A stretch of 64,000 nt of DNA from Hyphomicrobiales bacterium (GCA_006844605.1 SPJN01000006.1:29419-93418), one strand, 5' to 3'. Counted from the stretch's first letter, positions 40,107-50,187 are shown. A program made the numbers and translations. The notes: generated from the sequence alone by a model not told the origin.

Positions 40107-41567
40107 CTATTTCATCATTTGTTCAGCCATCTTGCGGAGGTCCGGGCCATAGGGCGGACGCACAGCGTTCAACAGACCGTCAAACCGTTTGCCGATTTGG
40201 GTGAACACAGCCTTTTTGTGGCTGAACTGACGGAAGCCATCAACCCCATGATAGGCACCCATGCCCGCAGGACCAACACCGCCAAAGGGCAGATCTTCCT
40301 GTGCCACATGCATGATCACTTCATTGACGCTGACACCACCGGATGTGGTGTTGTTCAAGACGTGATTTTCCTCAGCCTTGTTTTCACCGAAGTAATAGAG
40401 CGCCAGCGGGCGATCCTTTTCATTCACATAGTCGATCACCTCATCAACCTGCTTATAGGTTTTGATGGGCAATAGCGGGCCAAAGATTTCATCCTGCATG
40501 ATCTTCATGTCGTCAGTTGCATTGACAACAATGGTCGGCGGGATTTTGTGCGCAGCCTGCTGGCTGAAATCTTCATTGGCAGGATTAATCTCGCGCACCG
40601 TGGCGCCCTTGGCCTTGGCGTCTTCGATATAGCTGTTCAGACGATCATAATGACGCTCATTCACGACAGAGGCGTAATCAGGGTTGTCTTTCAAGGTCGG
40701 GTACATTTCTGTCACCGCAGCTTCAGCCTTATTCACAAACTCGTCAACCTTCCCATCGGGAACATAAACATAGTCAGGAGCCAGACAGATCTGCCCGGCG
40801 TTCAGGGTCTTACCAACCATCACACGCTTGGCAGTAACGTCCAAATCAGCCGTCTCTGACACAACAACCGGGCTTTTACCGCCCAACTCCAACGTCAGCG
40901 GCACAAGATTTTCTGATGCCGCGCGCATCACATGTTTGGCGATTGATGTTGCACCTGTGAACAACAGGTGATCGAAACCAAGGCCAGAGAATGCCTGCCC
41001 GACTTCGGGGCCACCTGTGAAGACAGATACTTCGGTTTCATCAAATGTTTCGGCACACATGCGGGCGATCACTTCAGAACTTGCAGGCGTAAATTCCGAC
41101 GGCTTGATCATCATGCGATTACCGGCACCGAAAATCCCGGCGAACGGTGCGAATGTTAGCTGGAAGGGGAAATTCCACGGTGAGATGACGCCCACAACGC
41201 CCAGCGGTTGATAATCAATACGCGCCTTGGCACCCAAAAGGCCCAGCGGGAATTGCACTTTGCGCTTTTCTGATTTCATCCAACCCTTCAAATGCTTCAT
41301 CGTGTGCTTGATCGGGCCGATGGAGCCAGCCACATCGGTGAACAATGTCTGATCGGGCGAACGGCTGCCGAAGTCTGAGTTGACCGCATCACACATTTCT
41401 TTTTCAAAACGCAGCAGCATATCAACGCTGCGTTGCAAGCGATCCATCCGCAGCTCATAGCTGGGGGGGCCATCCTTCAAATAGGACTGGCGCTGCTTGT
41501 CCAGCACGGCCTGCATTTGTGCCTGCAAGTCGGCACCTTGTGATTGATCAATTGTTGCGGCGGTCAT
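40107..41567 (-). CDS. Coniferyl-aldehyde-dehydrogenase-type aldehyde dehydrogenase
   Basis: 486-aa class-3-like aldehyde dehydrogenase. Catalytic Cys in LNAGQICLAPDYVYV, general-base Glu in TLELGGKSPVVV, NAD motif GVVGVISPWNFPFQLT and FTGATSIAKHV. The N-terminal lead with FGSRSPDQTLFTDVAGSIGPIKHTMKHLKGWM and a C-terminal hydrophobic-basic stretch match the CalB-type family, which oxidises aromatic or long-chain aldehydes to acids. Monocistronic with its own terminator; the 171-bp region upstream is shared with the divergent GNAT gene. Confidence 0.88.
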   Translation of the reverse strand: MTAATIDQSQGADLQAQMQAVLDKQRQSYLKDGPPSYELRMDRLQRSVDMLLRFEKEMCDAVNSDFGSRSPDQTLFTDVAGSIGPIKHTMKHLKGWMKSEKRKVQFPLGLLGAKARIDYQPLGVVGVISPWNFPFQLTFAPFAGIFGAGNRMMIKPSEFTPASSEVIARMCAETFDETEVSVFTGGPEVGQAFSGLGFDHLLFTGATSIAKHVMRAASENLVPLTLELGGKSPVVVSETADLDVTAKRVMVGKTLNAGQICLAPDYVYVPDGKVDEFVNKAEAAVTEMYPTLKDNPDYASVVNERHYDRLNSYIEDAKAKGATVREINPANEDFSQQAAHKIPPTIVVNATDDMKIMQDEIFGPLLPIKTYKQVDEVIDYVNEKDRPLALYYFGENKAEENHVLNNTTSGGVSVNEVIMHVAQEDLPFGGVGPAGMGAYHGVDGFRQFSHKKAVFTQIGKRFDGLLNAVRPPYGPDLRKMAEQMMK

Positions 41568-41738
41568 GATATGCCCTCCATCTTGATTGTTGATAAAGCA
41601 AGGCCGAAGCCCCGCTGAGTGTGGATTTGCTTAATGCGAATTTCTTGGTTATTGAGAGACAGTATTTCAGCCGCCAAGTCTAGTCAAAAATGACGCATCT
41701 GTCAGGGCTTTCGAGACATTGAAAAGAGCATTTCAGAC

Positions 41739-42269
41739 ATGATCCCAACCCTGACCACCAACCGTTTGATTTTACGCCCCTTTTGCGCCAACGACCTTGA
41801 TCAATACATGACCATGGTTGGCGATCGTGACGTCATGCGGTTTATCGGTGCGGGGGTCACTATGGACAGGATGAGCAGCTTCCATTCCCTTGCGTCGATT
41901 CTGGGACATTGGGCCCTGCGTGGCTATGGCCTTTGGGCGGTTGAGGAGAAGGCCACCGGGGCGCTGGTGGGGCGCATCGGTTTCTTTAACCCTGAAGGCT
42001 GGCCAGGTCTGGAAGTGGGCTGGATGTTGGGCCGTGACCATTGGGGCAAAGGATACGCAACCGAAGGTGCCGCAGCCTGCCTTGAATGGGGCTTTGACAC
42101 CCAAGGCATGACAGACGTCATCAGCTGCATTCAACCACGTAACGTTGCGTCAATTGCCGTTGCGGAACGGTTGGGCCAGCGCCAAATACGCGAAGAACGG
42201 CTGCAAGGTATTCCGGTTTTGATCTATGGGATGGACCGGAAAGATTGGCAAAATCTACGGACCGTTTAG
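41739..42269 (+). CDS. GNAT family N-acetyltransferase (RimJ/RimL type)
   Basis: 176 aa. LTTNRLILRPFCANDLDQYMTM is the usual RimJ/RimL start, GLEVGWMLGRDHWGKGYATEGAAACLEWGF has the acetyl-CoA-binding R/Q-x-x-G-x-G/A-like loop (here GKGYATEG), and NVASIAVAERLG the second part. Probably acetylates an amino group of a protein or small molecule. It is divergent from the ALDH gene and followed by two crotonases 79 bp downstream. Confidence 0.85.
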   Translation: MIPTLTTNRLILRPFCANDLDQYMTMVGDRDVMRFIGAGVTMDRMSSFHSLASILGHWALRGYGLWAVEEKATGALVGRIGFFNPEGWPGLEVGWMLGRDHWGKGYATEGAAACLEWGFDTQGMTDVISCIQPRNVASIAVAERLGQRQIREERLQGIPVLIYGMDRKDWQNLRTV

Positions 42270-42348
42270 GCTGGACTGCGCTTCCCCCGTCCTTATACTT
42301 GCGCCACTTGCTATTCAACAATCACTATAAAGCTGTGGGACAAGAATC

Positions 42349-43182
42349 ATGACCTATGAGTCCATCCGCCTGGACGTGAACGACGGTATCGCCGTTCTAA
42401 CCCTGAACAGGCCAAAGGCGCTGAACGCCGTTACGCCCGATATGTTGGCAGAAATGATTGATGCGGTTGATCGTGTGGCGGCTGATGACAATGCCCGCGT
42501 GCTGGTCATGACGGGTGAAGGGCGTGGGTTTTGCGCGGGCGCTGACCTTGCCACCAAGATGACCGACAACAAAGTCACTTTCCCGATTGAGGCGCCCAAT
42601 GGCGGCAAGCCCAATAATGGTGACGTCACCGCCTCTGCCATGAAGGCATTGCACAACCCGTTGATTGCGAAAATCTGGCACCTGAACAAACCAGTCATCA
42701 GCGCTATCAACGGCGTTGCCGCCGGTGGCGGCATGGGCCTTGCCCTGACCTGTGACATCGCCATTGCAGCGCGGTCAGCCAAGTTTGTTTGTGTGTTCGC
42801 CCCGCAGCTTGGCATTTTGCCGGACATGGGCACGACCTATCACTTGCAACGGCTTGTTGGCCGGGCGCGTGCGTCTGCCCTGGCCTTCTTGGGTGAAAAG
42901 CTGCCCGCAGAAAAGGCCCGCGACTGGGGCATGATTTATGATGTTGTCGATGACGACAAACTGATGGACGAAGCAATGGCCGTGGCCCGCAAGCTGGCCG
43001 ATGGTCCGCCGCTGGTGTGGCGCGCCGTTCGCAAGGCATTTGCCGATAGCGAACAGAACAATATTGACGATCAGCTTTTATACGAAGCAGAAGGCCAACG
43101 CGTTTTCTGCGCCACTGAAGATTTTCGTGAGGCGACCATCGCCTTCGTACAAAAACGCAAACCTGAATTCAAAGGCAAGTGA
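42349..43182 (+). CDS. Enoyl-CoA hydratase/isomerase (PaaG-like)
   Basis: 277-aa crotonase-fold protein. Oxyanion-hole sequences RGFCAGADLATKMTD and NGVAAGGGMGLALTCDIAIAA are intact. In place of the second catalytic Glu of enoyl-CoA hydratases it has QLGILPDMGTTYHL, with Asp at the position used by PaaG (ring-1,2-epoxyphenylacetyl-CoA isomerase). The C-terminus resembles PaaG. The stop codon lies inside a 33-bp imperfect tandem repeat. The neighbouring gene is a related PaaG-like protein, so the pair may come from duplication and diverged. Confidence 0.85.
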   Translation: MTYESIRLDVNDGIAVLTLNRPKALNAVTPDMLAEMIDAVDRVAADDNARVLVMTGEGRGFCAGADLATKMTDNKVTFPIEAPNGGKPNNGDVTASAMKALHNPLIAKIWHLNKPVISAINGVAAGGGMGLALTCDIAIAARSAKFVCVFAPQLGILPDMGTTYHLQRLVGRARASALAFLGEKLPAEKARDWGMIYDVVDDDKLMDEAMAVARKLADGPPLVWRAVRKAFADSEQNNIDDQLLYEAEGQRVFCATEDFREATIAFVQKRKPEFKGK

Positions 43183-43236
43183 GCGACTTGCCTGCACAAC
43201 ATAAAAGGCAAGTGAGCAACTTGCCTGCATAACATT
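43171..43236. repeat. Two 33-bp tandem repeats containing hairpins at the end of the first crotonase gene
   Basis: Unit 1 is 43171-43203, unit 2 is 43204-43236; 30 of 33 positions are equal. Each contains GGCAAGT and ACTTGCC as a short hairpin around GAG(C/T)(G/A). Unit 1 covers the last codons and TGA stop of the upstream gene; unit 2 repeats the same AAAGGCAAGTGA. They look like a slippage duplication of the 3' end. Confidence 0.8.
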
Positions 43237-43262
43237 TAAACCAAAACTGGAAAGGACAGATT

Positions 43263-44087
43263 ATGGAATTCACAAAGGTCCGCTTGGACATTGATGACGC
43301 AGTTGCCGTTATCACCATGAATGACCCCGCCTCCATGAACGCCATGGGCATTGAAATGCTGCAGGGCATGAACGAGGCACTTGAATATATCGAAGTCGAA
43401 GAAAACGGCATTCGTGCCGTTGTGCTGACAGGTGAAGGCCGTGGCTTTTGTTCCGGTGCAAACCTGAACCCCGGCTCAGGCGGTGGGGCTGCAACCGCAG
43501 CAGCAGGTGGCGGCGGCAATGCCGCGCGCCCGGATGCCGGCGCCGCCCTTGAAACAGGCTATCATCCCGTATTGCGCCGCCTGCGCGAGTTGAACGTCCC
43601 TATCGTTACCGCCGTGAACGGCGCTGCCGCCGGCGTTGGCATGAGCTTTGCCCTGATGGGTGACATGGTTATCGCCGAAGACAGCAGCTATTTCCTGCAG
43701 GCCTTCCGCCGCATTGGGCTGGTGCCTGATGGGGGGTCCACATGGATCCTGCCGCGCCTTGTGGGCACAAAGCGGGCGATGGAACTGTCATTGCTGGGCG
43801 AAAAGCTGCCCGCGGATAAGGCGCTTGATTGGGGCTTGATCAACCGCGTTGTGCCTGATGGCACCGCACTTGACGCTGCCAAGGAGCTGGCCAAGGAATT
43901 GTCCGAAGGGCCGACAACCACATTGTCGATGATCCGTGACCTGTATTGGCAAAGCTTCGAAAACTCCTATGAGGAACAAATCCATCAGGAGCGTAAAGCG
44001 CAGCGTATCGCAGGCCGCACCGCAGACTTTATCGAAGGGGTCACCGCCTTCCTGCAAAAGCGCAAGGCGAACTTCACCGGCAAGTAA
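43263..44087 (+). CDS. Enoyl-CoA hydratase/isomerase (PaaG-like, second copy)
   Basis: 274-aa crotonase. RGFCSGANLNPGSGGGAATAAAGGGGNAARP shows a Gly/Ala-rich insertion between about residues 70 and 95; NGAAAGVGMSFALMGDMVIAE supplies the second oxyanion loop. The region RRIGLVPDGGSTWILPRLVG carries the Asp of PaaG-type isomerases, and the end ITAFLQKRKANFTGK-like segment (GVTAFLQKRKANFTGK) resembles PaaG. A beta-oxidation or ring-isomerisation role is likely; the pathway partners are not seen here. Convergent with the DUF1489 gene 3 bp on. Confidence 0.85.
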   Translation: MEFTKVRLDIDDAVAVITMNDPASMNAMGIEMLQGMNEALEYIEVEENGIRAVVLTGEGRGFCSGANLNPGSGGGAATAAAGGGGNAARPDAGAALETGYHPVLRRLRELNVPIVTAVNGAAAGVGMSFALMGDMVIAEDSSYFLQAFRRIGLVPDGGSTWILPRLVGTKRAMELSLLGEKLPADKALDWGLINRVVPDGTALDAAKELAKELSEGPTTTLSMIRDLYWQSFENSYEEQIHQERKAQRIAGRTADFIEGVTAFLQKRKANFTGK

Positions 44088-44090
44088 GGA

Positions 44091-44519
44091 TCAAAGCAGG
44101 CCGAGCCTTACAAGGTCGGCCCGCATCTCCGCCGGCATGTCATCACCGTGCGGCTCATAAGGGCCAATATCGGCTGGGGCATCATCATCAGCCAAATAGC
44201 GCCAGCCCTGAAATGGCCTTCGGGGCTGGTTTTTTGTGGCAATCAGCACATCATCCAATACAATTCGGCAGCGTCGGATACCGTCACTGCCCGTTACCTC
44301 ATCAAGTGCCACGATGCGCTGCCGCGCCTGTATTGCGCCCTTGATCACCCAATAGAGGGAGCCGCCGTCCAATAGCTCTGCCCCCCGTTTGGGGAACATG
44401 CGCGTGACATGGGTCAGGGCGGGCTGGCCCTTGGGGGCCTCAGCCACGCGCCATTCAAGGCGCTGCGCCAATTGGTTCAGGCTTTCAATACCAACGCAAA
44501 GTTTGACAAGGTGCACCAT
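44091..44519 (-). CDS. DUF1489 family protein
   Basis: 142 aa, a small protein conserved almost only in Alphaproteobacteria; function unknown. Family sequences are HLVKLCVGIESL at the start, HVTRMFPKRGAELLDGGSLYWVIKG, RQRIVALDEVTGSDGIRRCRIVLD and QPRRPFQGWRYLADDDAP. It lies 11 bp after mccA at the end of the leucine operon, but the same gene occurs in many contexts, so co-transcription does not show a role. Confidence 0.9.
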   Translation of the reverse strand: MVHLVKLCVGIESLNQLAQRLEWRVAEAPKGQPALTHVTRMFPKRGAELLDGGSLYWVIKGAIQARQRIVALDEVTGSDGIRRCRIVLDDVLIATKNQPRRPFQGWRYLADDDAPADIGPYEPHGDDMPAEMRADLVRLGLL

Positions 44520-44530
44520 CGCGTATGCCG

Positions 44531-46504
44531 TTACGCGCTTTCTTCGTCCACAAACTTGATCAGCACCGCGCCTTCATCAACCTGATCGCCCGGCGCGACG
44601 GGCACGGCTTCAACCTCAACTGCGGTTGGTGCAGTCAGACTGTGTTCCATCTTCATCGCCTCCAACACGCCAAGCTGTTGACCTGCCTTTACCTTGTCGC
44701 CAGCCTTCACAGCCAGTGAAATCACCTTGCCGGGCATAGGTGCCAAAATGGCAGAGGTTGCAGCCCCGCCTTCCTCAAACCCATCAGCAGCGAACGGATG
44801 CTGCGCCACCAGCTCAATCGTGCGGCCATTCAGACCGACATAATAGCTGTCGCCCGCAACCCGGCATGACGATACAATCTTCACACCATCAACAATGATC
44901 GCGCCATCGACGATGCGCAAAATCGTGTCGCCAAGCCGATAGACACCCGCGCCGTCAAAGCTGACATCAAGCGTGTGGTCGTCTTTACCGAAGGCAAAAA
45001 CAAAGGATCGCAATCCCGGCAGGCCGGATACGCGGAAGCCATGACTGGCCGCCCACGGGTCTGCACTGTTTGAGGCATCCTCAGCACGCAACCGTGTTGC
45101 GGCGGCAACCAACAGCGCCTGCTGCACCTCATCCGCTGTGGCACCATTGATCAAATCAGCCTGATGGTCTTCGATAAAGCCGGTATCAAATGCGCCCGCT
45201 GCAAATCCGTCATGCGATAGGGCCGCAATCAGAAACGGAATATTCGCCTTGGGGCCGGCAACAAAACTGCGACCAAGCCCTGCGATCAATTGCTGCCGTG
45301 CGGCATCCCGGTTTGCGCCAAAGCCGATCAGCTTGGCAATCATGGGGTCATAAAACATGGTGACGGCATCGCCTTCGAGTACGCCGCTATCAACGCGCAA
45401 TCCAGGGCCCTGCGCCAGTTCCAACCCATGCAAGGGGCCGGTTGAGGGCAAGAATTTCTTTTCCGGGTTTTCGGCGTAAAGGCGCACTTCAATCGCGTGT
45501 CCCTGCAGTGGTGGCGTATCAGGCAACTGCCCGCCCGCAGCCACAGCAAGTTGCAGCCCCACAAGGTCAAGCCCCGTGACCTGTTCTGTCACCGGGTGTT
45601 CAACCTGCAATCGCGTGTTCATTTCCATGAACCAAAACCCATCAGGGCGCAACGGGCCGGACCCATCGGCAATAAATTCGATCGTCCCCGCACCAACATA
45701 GTTGATTGCCTTCACCGCATTTGTGGCAGCAGTGGTCATGGCAGCGCGCACGTCCTCTGACATGCCGGGGGCCGGTGCCTCCTCCACCACTTTTTGATGG
45801 CGGCGCTGTAAGGAACAGTCACGCTCATACAAATGAATGGCCTTGCCGTGACGGTCACCAAACACCTGCACCTCAATATGGCGCGGGTTCAGGACATATT
45901 TTTCGATCAACACGCGGTCATTGCCGAATGCTGACTTTGCCTCACGCTGGGCAGCGCCAAGGGCATCGGCAAAGTCTGCCGCATCATCAACGCGGCGCAT
46001 TCCCTTGCCGCCGCCACCGGCAACGGCCTTAATCAATACGGGGTAGCCAACGCGCGCAGCCTCCGCCGCCAGATGTTCAACATCCTGATTGTCACCGTAA
46101 TAGCCCGGCACGACGGGCACGCCCGCCTTTTCCATCAGGGCTTTTGCGTTGTCCTTCTCGCCCATCTCGCGGATAGCGTCAGGATCAGGGCCAACAAAAA
46201 TCAACCCGGCCTTTTGAACAGCTTCCGCAAAATCGGCATTCTCCGACAAGAATCCATAACCGGGATGGATGGCCTGCGCCCCACTATCAAGCGCGGCCTG
46301 CAAGATCACTTCGCCCTTAAGGTAGGAGTCGGTTGCAGCCGCCCCGCCAATATGCACGGCCTGATCGGCCAGCAAGACGTGCTGGGCATTGGCATCAGCA
46401 TCAGAATAAACCGCAACGGTCCTGATCCCGCGCGCCTTGGCGGTCCGAATAATCCGGCAGGCAATTTCGCCCCGGTTTGCAATCAATAGCGAAGTGATCG
46501 ACAC
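44531..46504 (-). CDS. mccA: Methylcrotonoyl-CoA carboxylase, biotin-carrying alpha subunit
   Basis: Carboxylates biotin for the mccB-catalysed step of leucine catabolism. 657 aa: ATP-grasp biotin carboxylase (about 1-450; PVLIKAVAGGGGKGMRRV, EMNTRLQVEHPVTEQVTG), central linker with a beta domain, and the biotinyl domain ending with the biotinylated Lys618 in VLEAMKMEHSL. The MEH form after the AMK motif is typical of the methylcrotonyl family. It lies 8 bp after liuC. Confidence 0.92.
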   Translation of the reverse strand: MSITSLLIANRGEIACRIIRTAKARGIRTVAVYSDADANAQHVLLADQAVHIGGAAATDSYLKGEVILQAALDSGAQAIHPGYGFLSENADFAEAVQKAGLIFVGPDPDAIREMGEKDNAKALMEKAGVPVVPGYYGDNQDVEHLAAEAARVGYPVLIKAVAGGGGKGMRRVDDAADFADALGAAQREAKSAFGNDRVLIEKYVLNPRHIEVQVFGDRHGKAIHLYERDCSLQRRHQKVVEEAPAPGMSEDVRAAMTTAATNAVKAINYVGAGTIEFIADGSGPLRPDGFWFMEMNTRLQVEHPVTEQVTGLDLVGLQLAVAAGGQLPDTPPLQGHAIEVRLYAENPEKKFLPSTGPLHGLELAQGPGLRVDSGVLEGDAVTMFYDPMIAKLIGFGANRDAARQQLIAGLGRSFVAGPKANIPFLIAALSHDGFAAGAFDTGFIEDHQADLINGATADEVQQALLVAAATRLRAEDASNSADPWAASHGFRVSGLPGLRSFVFAFGKDDHTLDVSFDGAGVYRLGDTILRIVDGAIIVDGVKIVSSCRVAGDSYYVGLNGRTIELVAQHPFAADGFEEGGAATSAILAPMPGKVISLAVKAGDKVKAGQQLGVLEAMKMEHSLTAPTAVEVEAVPVAPGDQVDEGAVLIKFVDEESA

Positions 46505-46512
46505 GCCGCCCC

Positions 46513-47352
46513 CTATTCTTCTGAACTTGTTGTTTGGCCTGATGATGTGGTCAGTGCCTCATGATCCGCAACCCATTGCGGCTTGCGCTTGTCAAGGAAG
46601 GCACCAACGCCCTCACGCCCCTCGTCACTGGTGCGGGCAATGGCAATACGCTTGGCCGTTTCATGAATGATGTGATTGTTGATCGGTTGGCCCTGCACCG
46701 CGCGGATCAATTCTTTCGCGGCATGAACCGCCCCCGGTGCCGTGACGAAGGCTGTTTCACAAAGCTGATCCACCACCGCATTCATAGCAGCGCCATCCGC
46801 AACAACCTCATGGAGCAGGCCGATGTCTTTGGCCTTCTCAGCGTCAAACCGTTCTGCGGTCAGGAAATAGCGCCGCGCTGCGCGCGGGCCAATCGCCTCA
46901 ACCACATAGGGGGAGATAACAGCCGGGATCAGCCCCAGCTTAACCTCAGACAGGCAAAACCACGCCTTATGCGTTGCGATGGCAACATCACAGGCAGCAA
47001 CCAGCCCAAGGCCACCGCCAACCGCAGGGCCTTGCACAGCAGCGATTGTCAGCTGCGGCAGGTCATATAATTTATGCAACATGGATGAGAAAAAGACCGC
47101 GTCTTCTTCATTGTCATCCTTGGTGTAATCGCTGGCCCGTTTCATCCAGTTCAAATCTGCACCGGCAGAAAAACTTTTTCCCGCGCCACGGATCTGAACG
47201 ACACGCACACCATCAGCGCCGCGCAAATCTTCAAAGATATTGTCCAACTGTTCAATCACATCTGCGTTAAACGCATTGTGCACATCGGGCCGGTTCAGGG
47301 TGACAATGGCCACCCCGTCGCGTGTCGTATCAAGCTCTACATATTGTTCCAT
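46513..47352 (-). CDS. liuC: Methylglutaconyl-CoA hydratase
   Basis: 279-aa crotonase that hydrates methylglutaconyl-CoA to HMG-CoA. GKSFSAGADLNWMKRASDYT and AVQGPAVGGGLGLVAACDVAIA are the oxyanion-loop regions; the segment EVKLGLIPAVISPYVVEAIG is a good mark of the LiuC/AtuE type. It lies 24 bp after mccB. The Ser/Thr/Glu-rich extension in the last 15 residues is unusual but not domain-like. Confidence 0.88.
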   Translation of the reverse strand: MEQYVELDTTRDGVAIVTLNRPDVHNAFNADVIEQLDNIFEDLRGADGVRVVQIRGAGKSFSAGADLNWMKRASDYTKDDNEEDAVFFSSMLHKLYDLPQLTIAAVQGPAVGGGLGLVAACDVAIATHKAWFCLSEVKLGLIPAVISPYVVEAIGPRAARRYFLTAERFDAEKAKDIGLLHEVVADGAAMNAVVDQLCETAFVTAPGAVHAAKELIRAVQGQPINNHIIHETAKRIAIARTSDEGREGVGAFLDKRKPQWVADHEALTTSSGQTTSSEE

Positions 47353-47376
47353 GCCGCATCCTTTCTTTTATTGTCA

Positions 47377-48990
47377 TTACATGCGGAAGACGCCGAAGGT
47401 GGTGTCCTCTATCGGCGCATTCAAGCAGGCGGAAAATGCCAGCCCCAAAACTGTACGTGTGTCACGCGGGCGAATGATGCCATCATCCCAGCCGCGCGCG
47501 GTTGCAAAATAGGGGTGGCCTTCAACATCATACTGGGCGCGGATCGGGTCCTTGAACGCCTCTTCATCATCCGTTGACCAGCTATCGCCAGCCGCTTCGA
47601 TATTGTCCCGGCGCACAGTAGCAAGCACACTTGCCGCCTGTTCGCCCCCCATGACAGAGATACGGGCATTGGGCCACGTAAACAAAAAACGTGGACTATA
47701 GGCACGCCCACACATGCCGTAATTCCCTGCCCCATAGGAGCCGCCAATAATCACCGTGATCTTCGGCACATTCGCCGTTGCCACTGCGGTCACCAGCTTG
47801 GCCCCATCCTTGGCGATGCCGCCGGATTCATATTTGCGCCCGACCATGAAGCCCGAGATATTTTGCAGGAACAAAAGCGGTATTTTCCGCTTGGCGCACA
47901 GCTCAATGAAATGCGCGCCCTTCTGGGCACTTTCCGAAAACAGAATGCCGTTATTGGCAATAATGCCAACGCGCATACCCCAAATTTCTGCAAACCCGCA
48001 AACCAGCGTTGTGCCGTAAAGTGCCTTGAACTCATCAAAGCGTGAACCATCTGCAATACGCGCAATCACTTCGCGCACATCATACTGCACCTTTAGATCG
48101 GTGGGCACGACGCCCTCAAGCTCAACCGGGTCAAACAATGGGGCATCAGGCTGGGTGTCGGGCAATATACGGCGCACGGCCTGCGGCCCGTCCAAATTAC
48201 GAACAATCTGACGAACCAGACCCAAGGCATGGGCGTCATTTTGTGCGTAGTGATCAGTAACACCGCTTTCCTTACAATGCACATCAGCGCCGCCCAAATC
48301 TTCGGCAGACACAACTTCACCCGTTGCGGCCTTCACCAAGGGTGGTCCACCCAAAAAGACTGTGCCTTGATTGCGGACGATCACAGTTTCATCGCACATG
48401 GCGGGCACATAGGCCCCACCTGCAGTACAACTGCCCATCACACAGGCAATCTGCGGAATGCCCTTGGCGGACATGTTTGCCTGATTAAAGAAGATGCGCC
48501 CGAAATGATCACGGTCGGGAAAAATCTCTGCCTGATTGGGCAGATTGGCCCCACCGCTATCAACCAGATAGATACAGGGCAAATTATTTTCGAGCGCAAT
48601 TTCCTGTGCCCGTAAATGTTTCTTTACCGTAACGGGATAATAAGTCCCGCCCTTGATCGTCGCATCATTACAGACGATGACGCATTCGCGCCCTTCGACC
48701 CTGCCGATGCCACTGATTATCCCAGCGCCATGAATATCCCCGCCATACATGCCGTGGGCAGCAAGCGCGGAAAATTCCAAGAAGGGTGAGCCGGGGTCAA
48801 GCAAGCGTTCGACCCGTTCACGCGGCAACAGCTTGCCACGCGCCACGTGACGGGCGCGTGACTTTTCATTACCGCCAAGGGCTGCCCTTGCAGTTTCATC
48901 CCCAAGGTCGGCAAGCAAGTCTTGCCACGCGGCCTGATTGGCCTTGGCCTTGTCGCTTTTCAAATCAGCTTTGCTGGCAAGGACTGTCAT
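47377..48990 (-). CDS. mccB: Methylcrotonoyl-CoA carboxylase, carboxyltransferase beta subunit
   Basis: 537 aa; transfers CO2 from biotin to 3-methylcrotonyl-CoA. Two crotonase-like halves are visible: [40 protein letters not shown] and [16 protein letters not shown] in the first, [37 protein letters not shown] and [32 protein letters not shown] in the second. These blocks are specific to the MCC type (the PccB at 60125 differs). It lies 3 bp after the thiolase. Confidence 0.93.
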   Translation of the reverse strand: MTVLASKADLKSDKAKANQAAWQDLLADLGDETARAALGGNEKSRARHVARGKLLPRERVERLLDPGSPFLEFSALAAHGMYGGDIHGAGIISGIGRVEGRECVIVCNDATIKGGTYYPVTVKKHLRAQEIALENNLPCIYLVDSGGANLPNQAEIFPDRDHFGRIFFNQANMSAKGIPQIACVMGSCTAGGAYVPAMCDETVIVRNQGTVFLGGPPLVKAATGEVVSAEDLGGADVHCKESGVTDHYAQNDAHALGLVRQIVRNLDGPQAVRRILPDTQPDAPLFDPVELEGVVPTDLKVQYDVREVIARIADGSRFDEFKALYGTTLVCGFAEIWGMRVGIIANNGILFSESAQKGAHFIELCAKRKIPLLFLQNISGFMVGRKYESGGIAKDGAKLVTAVATANVPKITVIIGGSYGAGNYGMCGRAYSPRFLFTWPNARISVMGGEQAASVLATVRRDNIEAAGDSWSTDDEEAFKDPIRAQYDVEGHPYFATARGWDDGIIRPRDTRTVLGLAFSACLNAPIEDTTFGVFRM

Positions 48991-48993
48991 GAC

Positions 48994-50187
48994 TTAGACA
49001 AGCTCAATCGCAATGGCGGTCGCTTCGCCACCGCCGATGCACAACGACGCGATACCGCGCTTCAACCCACGCGCCTGCAGCGCGCTGATCAAGGTCACCA
49101 AAATACGTGTGCCTGACGCACCAATGGGATGACCAAGGGCGCAGGCCCCGCCATTCACATTGATCTTGTCGTGGGGGATGGACAGTTCCTTCATTGCGGC
49201 CATGGCAACAACGGCAAACGCCTCATTCACTTCAAACAGGTCAACATCATCGACAGACCAGCCGGTTTTCTTCAGCACCTTTTCAATGGCACCCACAGGT
49301 GCGGTCGTGAACCATTCAGGCGCATTGGCGTTTGACGCCTGCGCCAAAATCCTCGCCACGGGGGCCAGGCCGCGCTTGTCAGCTTCGTCCTTCGTGGTCA
49401 GAACAACAGCGGCAGCGCCATCAGAAATTGACGATGCATTCGCCGCCGTTACCGTGCCATCCTTTTGGAAGGCCGGGCGCAGTGCAGGAATTTTATCAGC
49501 ATTGCCCTTGGGCGGCTGTTCATCGGCTGTGATGGTTACTATGCCTTTACGGGTTTTAATCTCAACCGGGGTAATCTCAGCCTCAAACGCGCCAGCAGCC
49601 TGGGCAGCCTGCGCACGGTTCAGCGATTCAATCGCATAGGCATCCTGTGCCTCGCGCGTGAACTGATATTTCTCAGCACATTGTTCTGCAAAAACACCCA
49701 TGGCAAGGCCGGGATTGTAGGCGTCTTCGAGACCGTCGAGCATCATGTGGTCCTTGACCTCGCCATGACCCAAACGAATACCGGCGCGGCCTGACGGCAA
49801 CAGATGAGGCGCATTGGTCATGCTTTCCATCCCGCCCGCCAAGACGATCGGCGCATCATCACCACGGGCAACATCAGCAAAAATCTGATCAGCCGCAGCC
49901 ATCACAGTTTTCATACCAGAACCGCACATCTTGTTCAGCGTCGATGCAGGTGCCGTGTCGGGCACGCCCGCCTTGATCGCTGCCTGACGGCCCGGGGCCT
50001 GGCCCTGCCCCGCCATCAACACATTCCCCATCAGCACCTCGCTGATGTCTTCGGGCTTGACGCCTGAACGGTTAATCGCTTCCTTGATGGCAACGGCACC
50101 AAGGTCAGATGCGGTTGCCGCTGCCAAATCGCCGGACATGCCACCCATGGGTGTGCGCGCGGCACCAAGAATTACAATCTCTGTCAT
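48994..50187 (-). CDS. Acetyl-CoA C-acetyltransferase (thiolase)
   Basis: 397 aa thiolase. The nucleophile Cys is in LNKMCGSGMKTVMAA, the second-half motifs are NVNGGACALGHPIGASGTRI (His) and SLCIGGGEATAIAIE (acid/base Cys). Most like acetoacetyl-CoA thiolases, which would split the acetoacetyl-CoA left after HMG-CoA lyase and a CoA-transferase. GGAGAGT lies seven bases before the ATG. It lies within the leucine operon between ivd and mccB. No HMG-CoA lyase gene is in the window. Confidence 0.9.
   Translation of the reverse strand: MTEIVILGAARTPMGGMSGDLAAATASDLGAVAIKEAINRSGVKPEDISEVLMGNVLMAGQGQAPGRQAAIKAGVPDTAPASTLNKMCGSGMKTVMAAADQIFADVARGDDAPIVLAGGMESMTNAPHLLPSGRAGIRLGHGEVKDHMMLDGLEDAYNPGLAMGVFAEQCAEKYQFTREAQDAYAIESLNRAQAAQAAGAFEAEITPVEIKTRKGIVTITADEQPPKGNADKIPALRPAFQKDGTVTAANASSISDGAAAVVLTTKDEADKRGLAPVARILAQASNANAPEWFTTAPVGAIEKVLKKTGWSVDDVDLFEVNEAFAVVAMAAMKELSIPHDKINVNGGACALGHPIGASGTRILVTLISALQARGLKRGIASLCIGGGEATAIAIELV

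Noticed and set aside
43312..43519. Minus-strand frames opposite the Gly/Ala-rich part of the second crotonase
   Set aside because: They are shadows caused by G+C-rich codons; the plus-strand gene has clear family motifs throughout.
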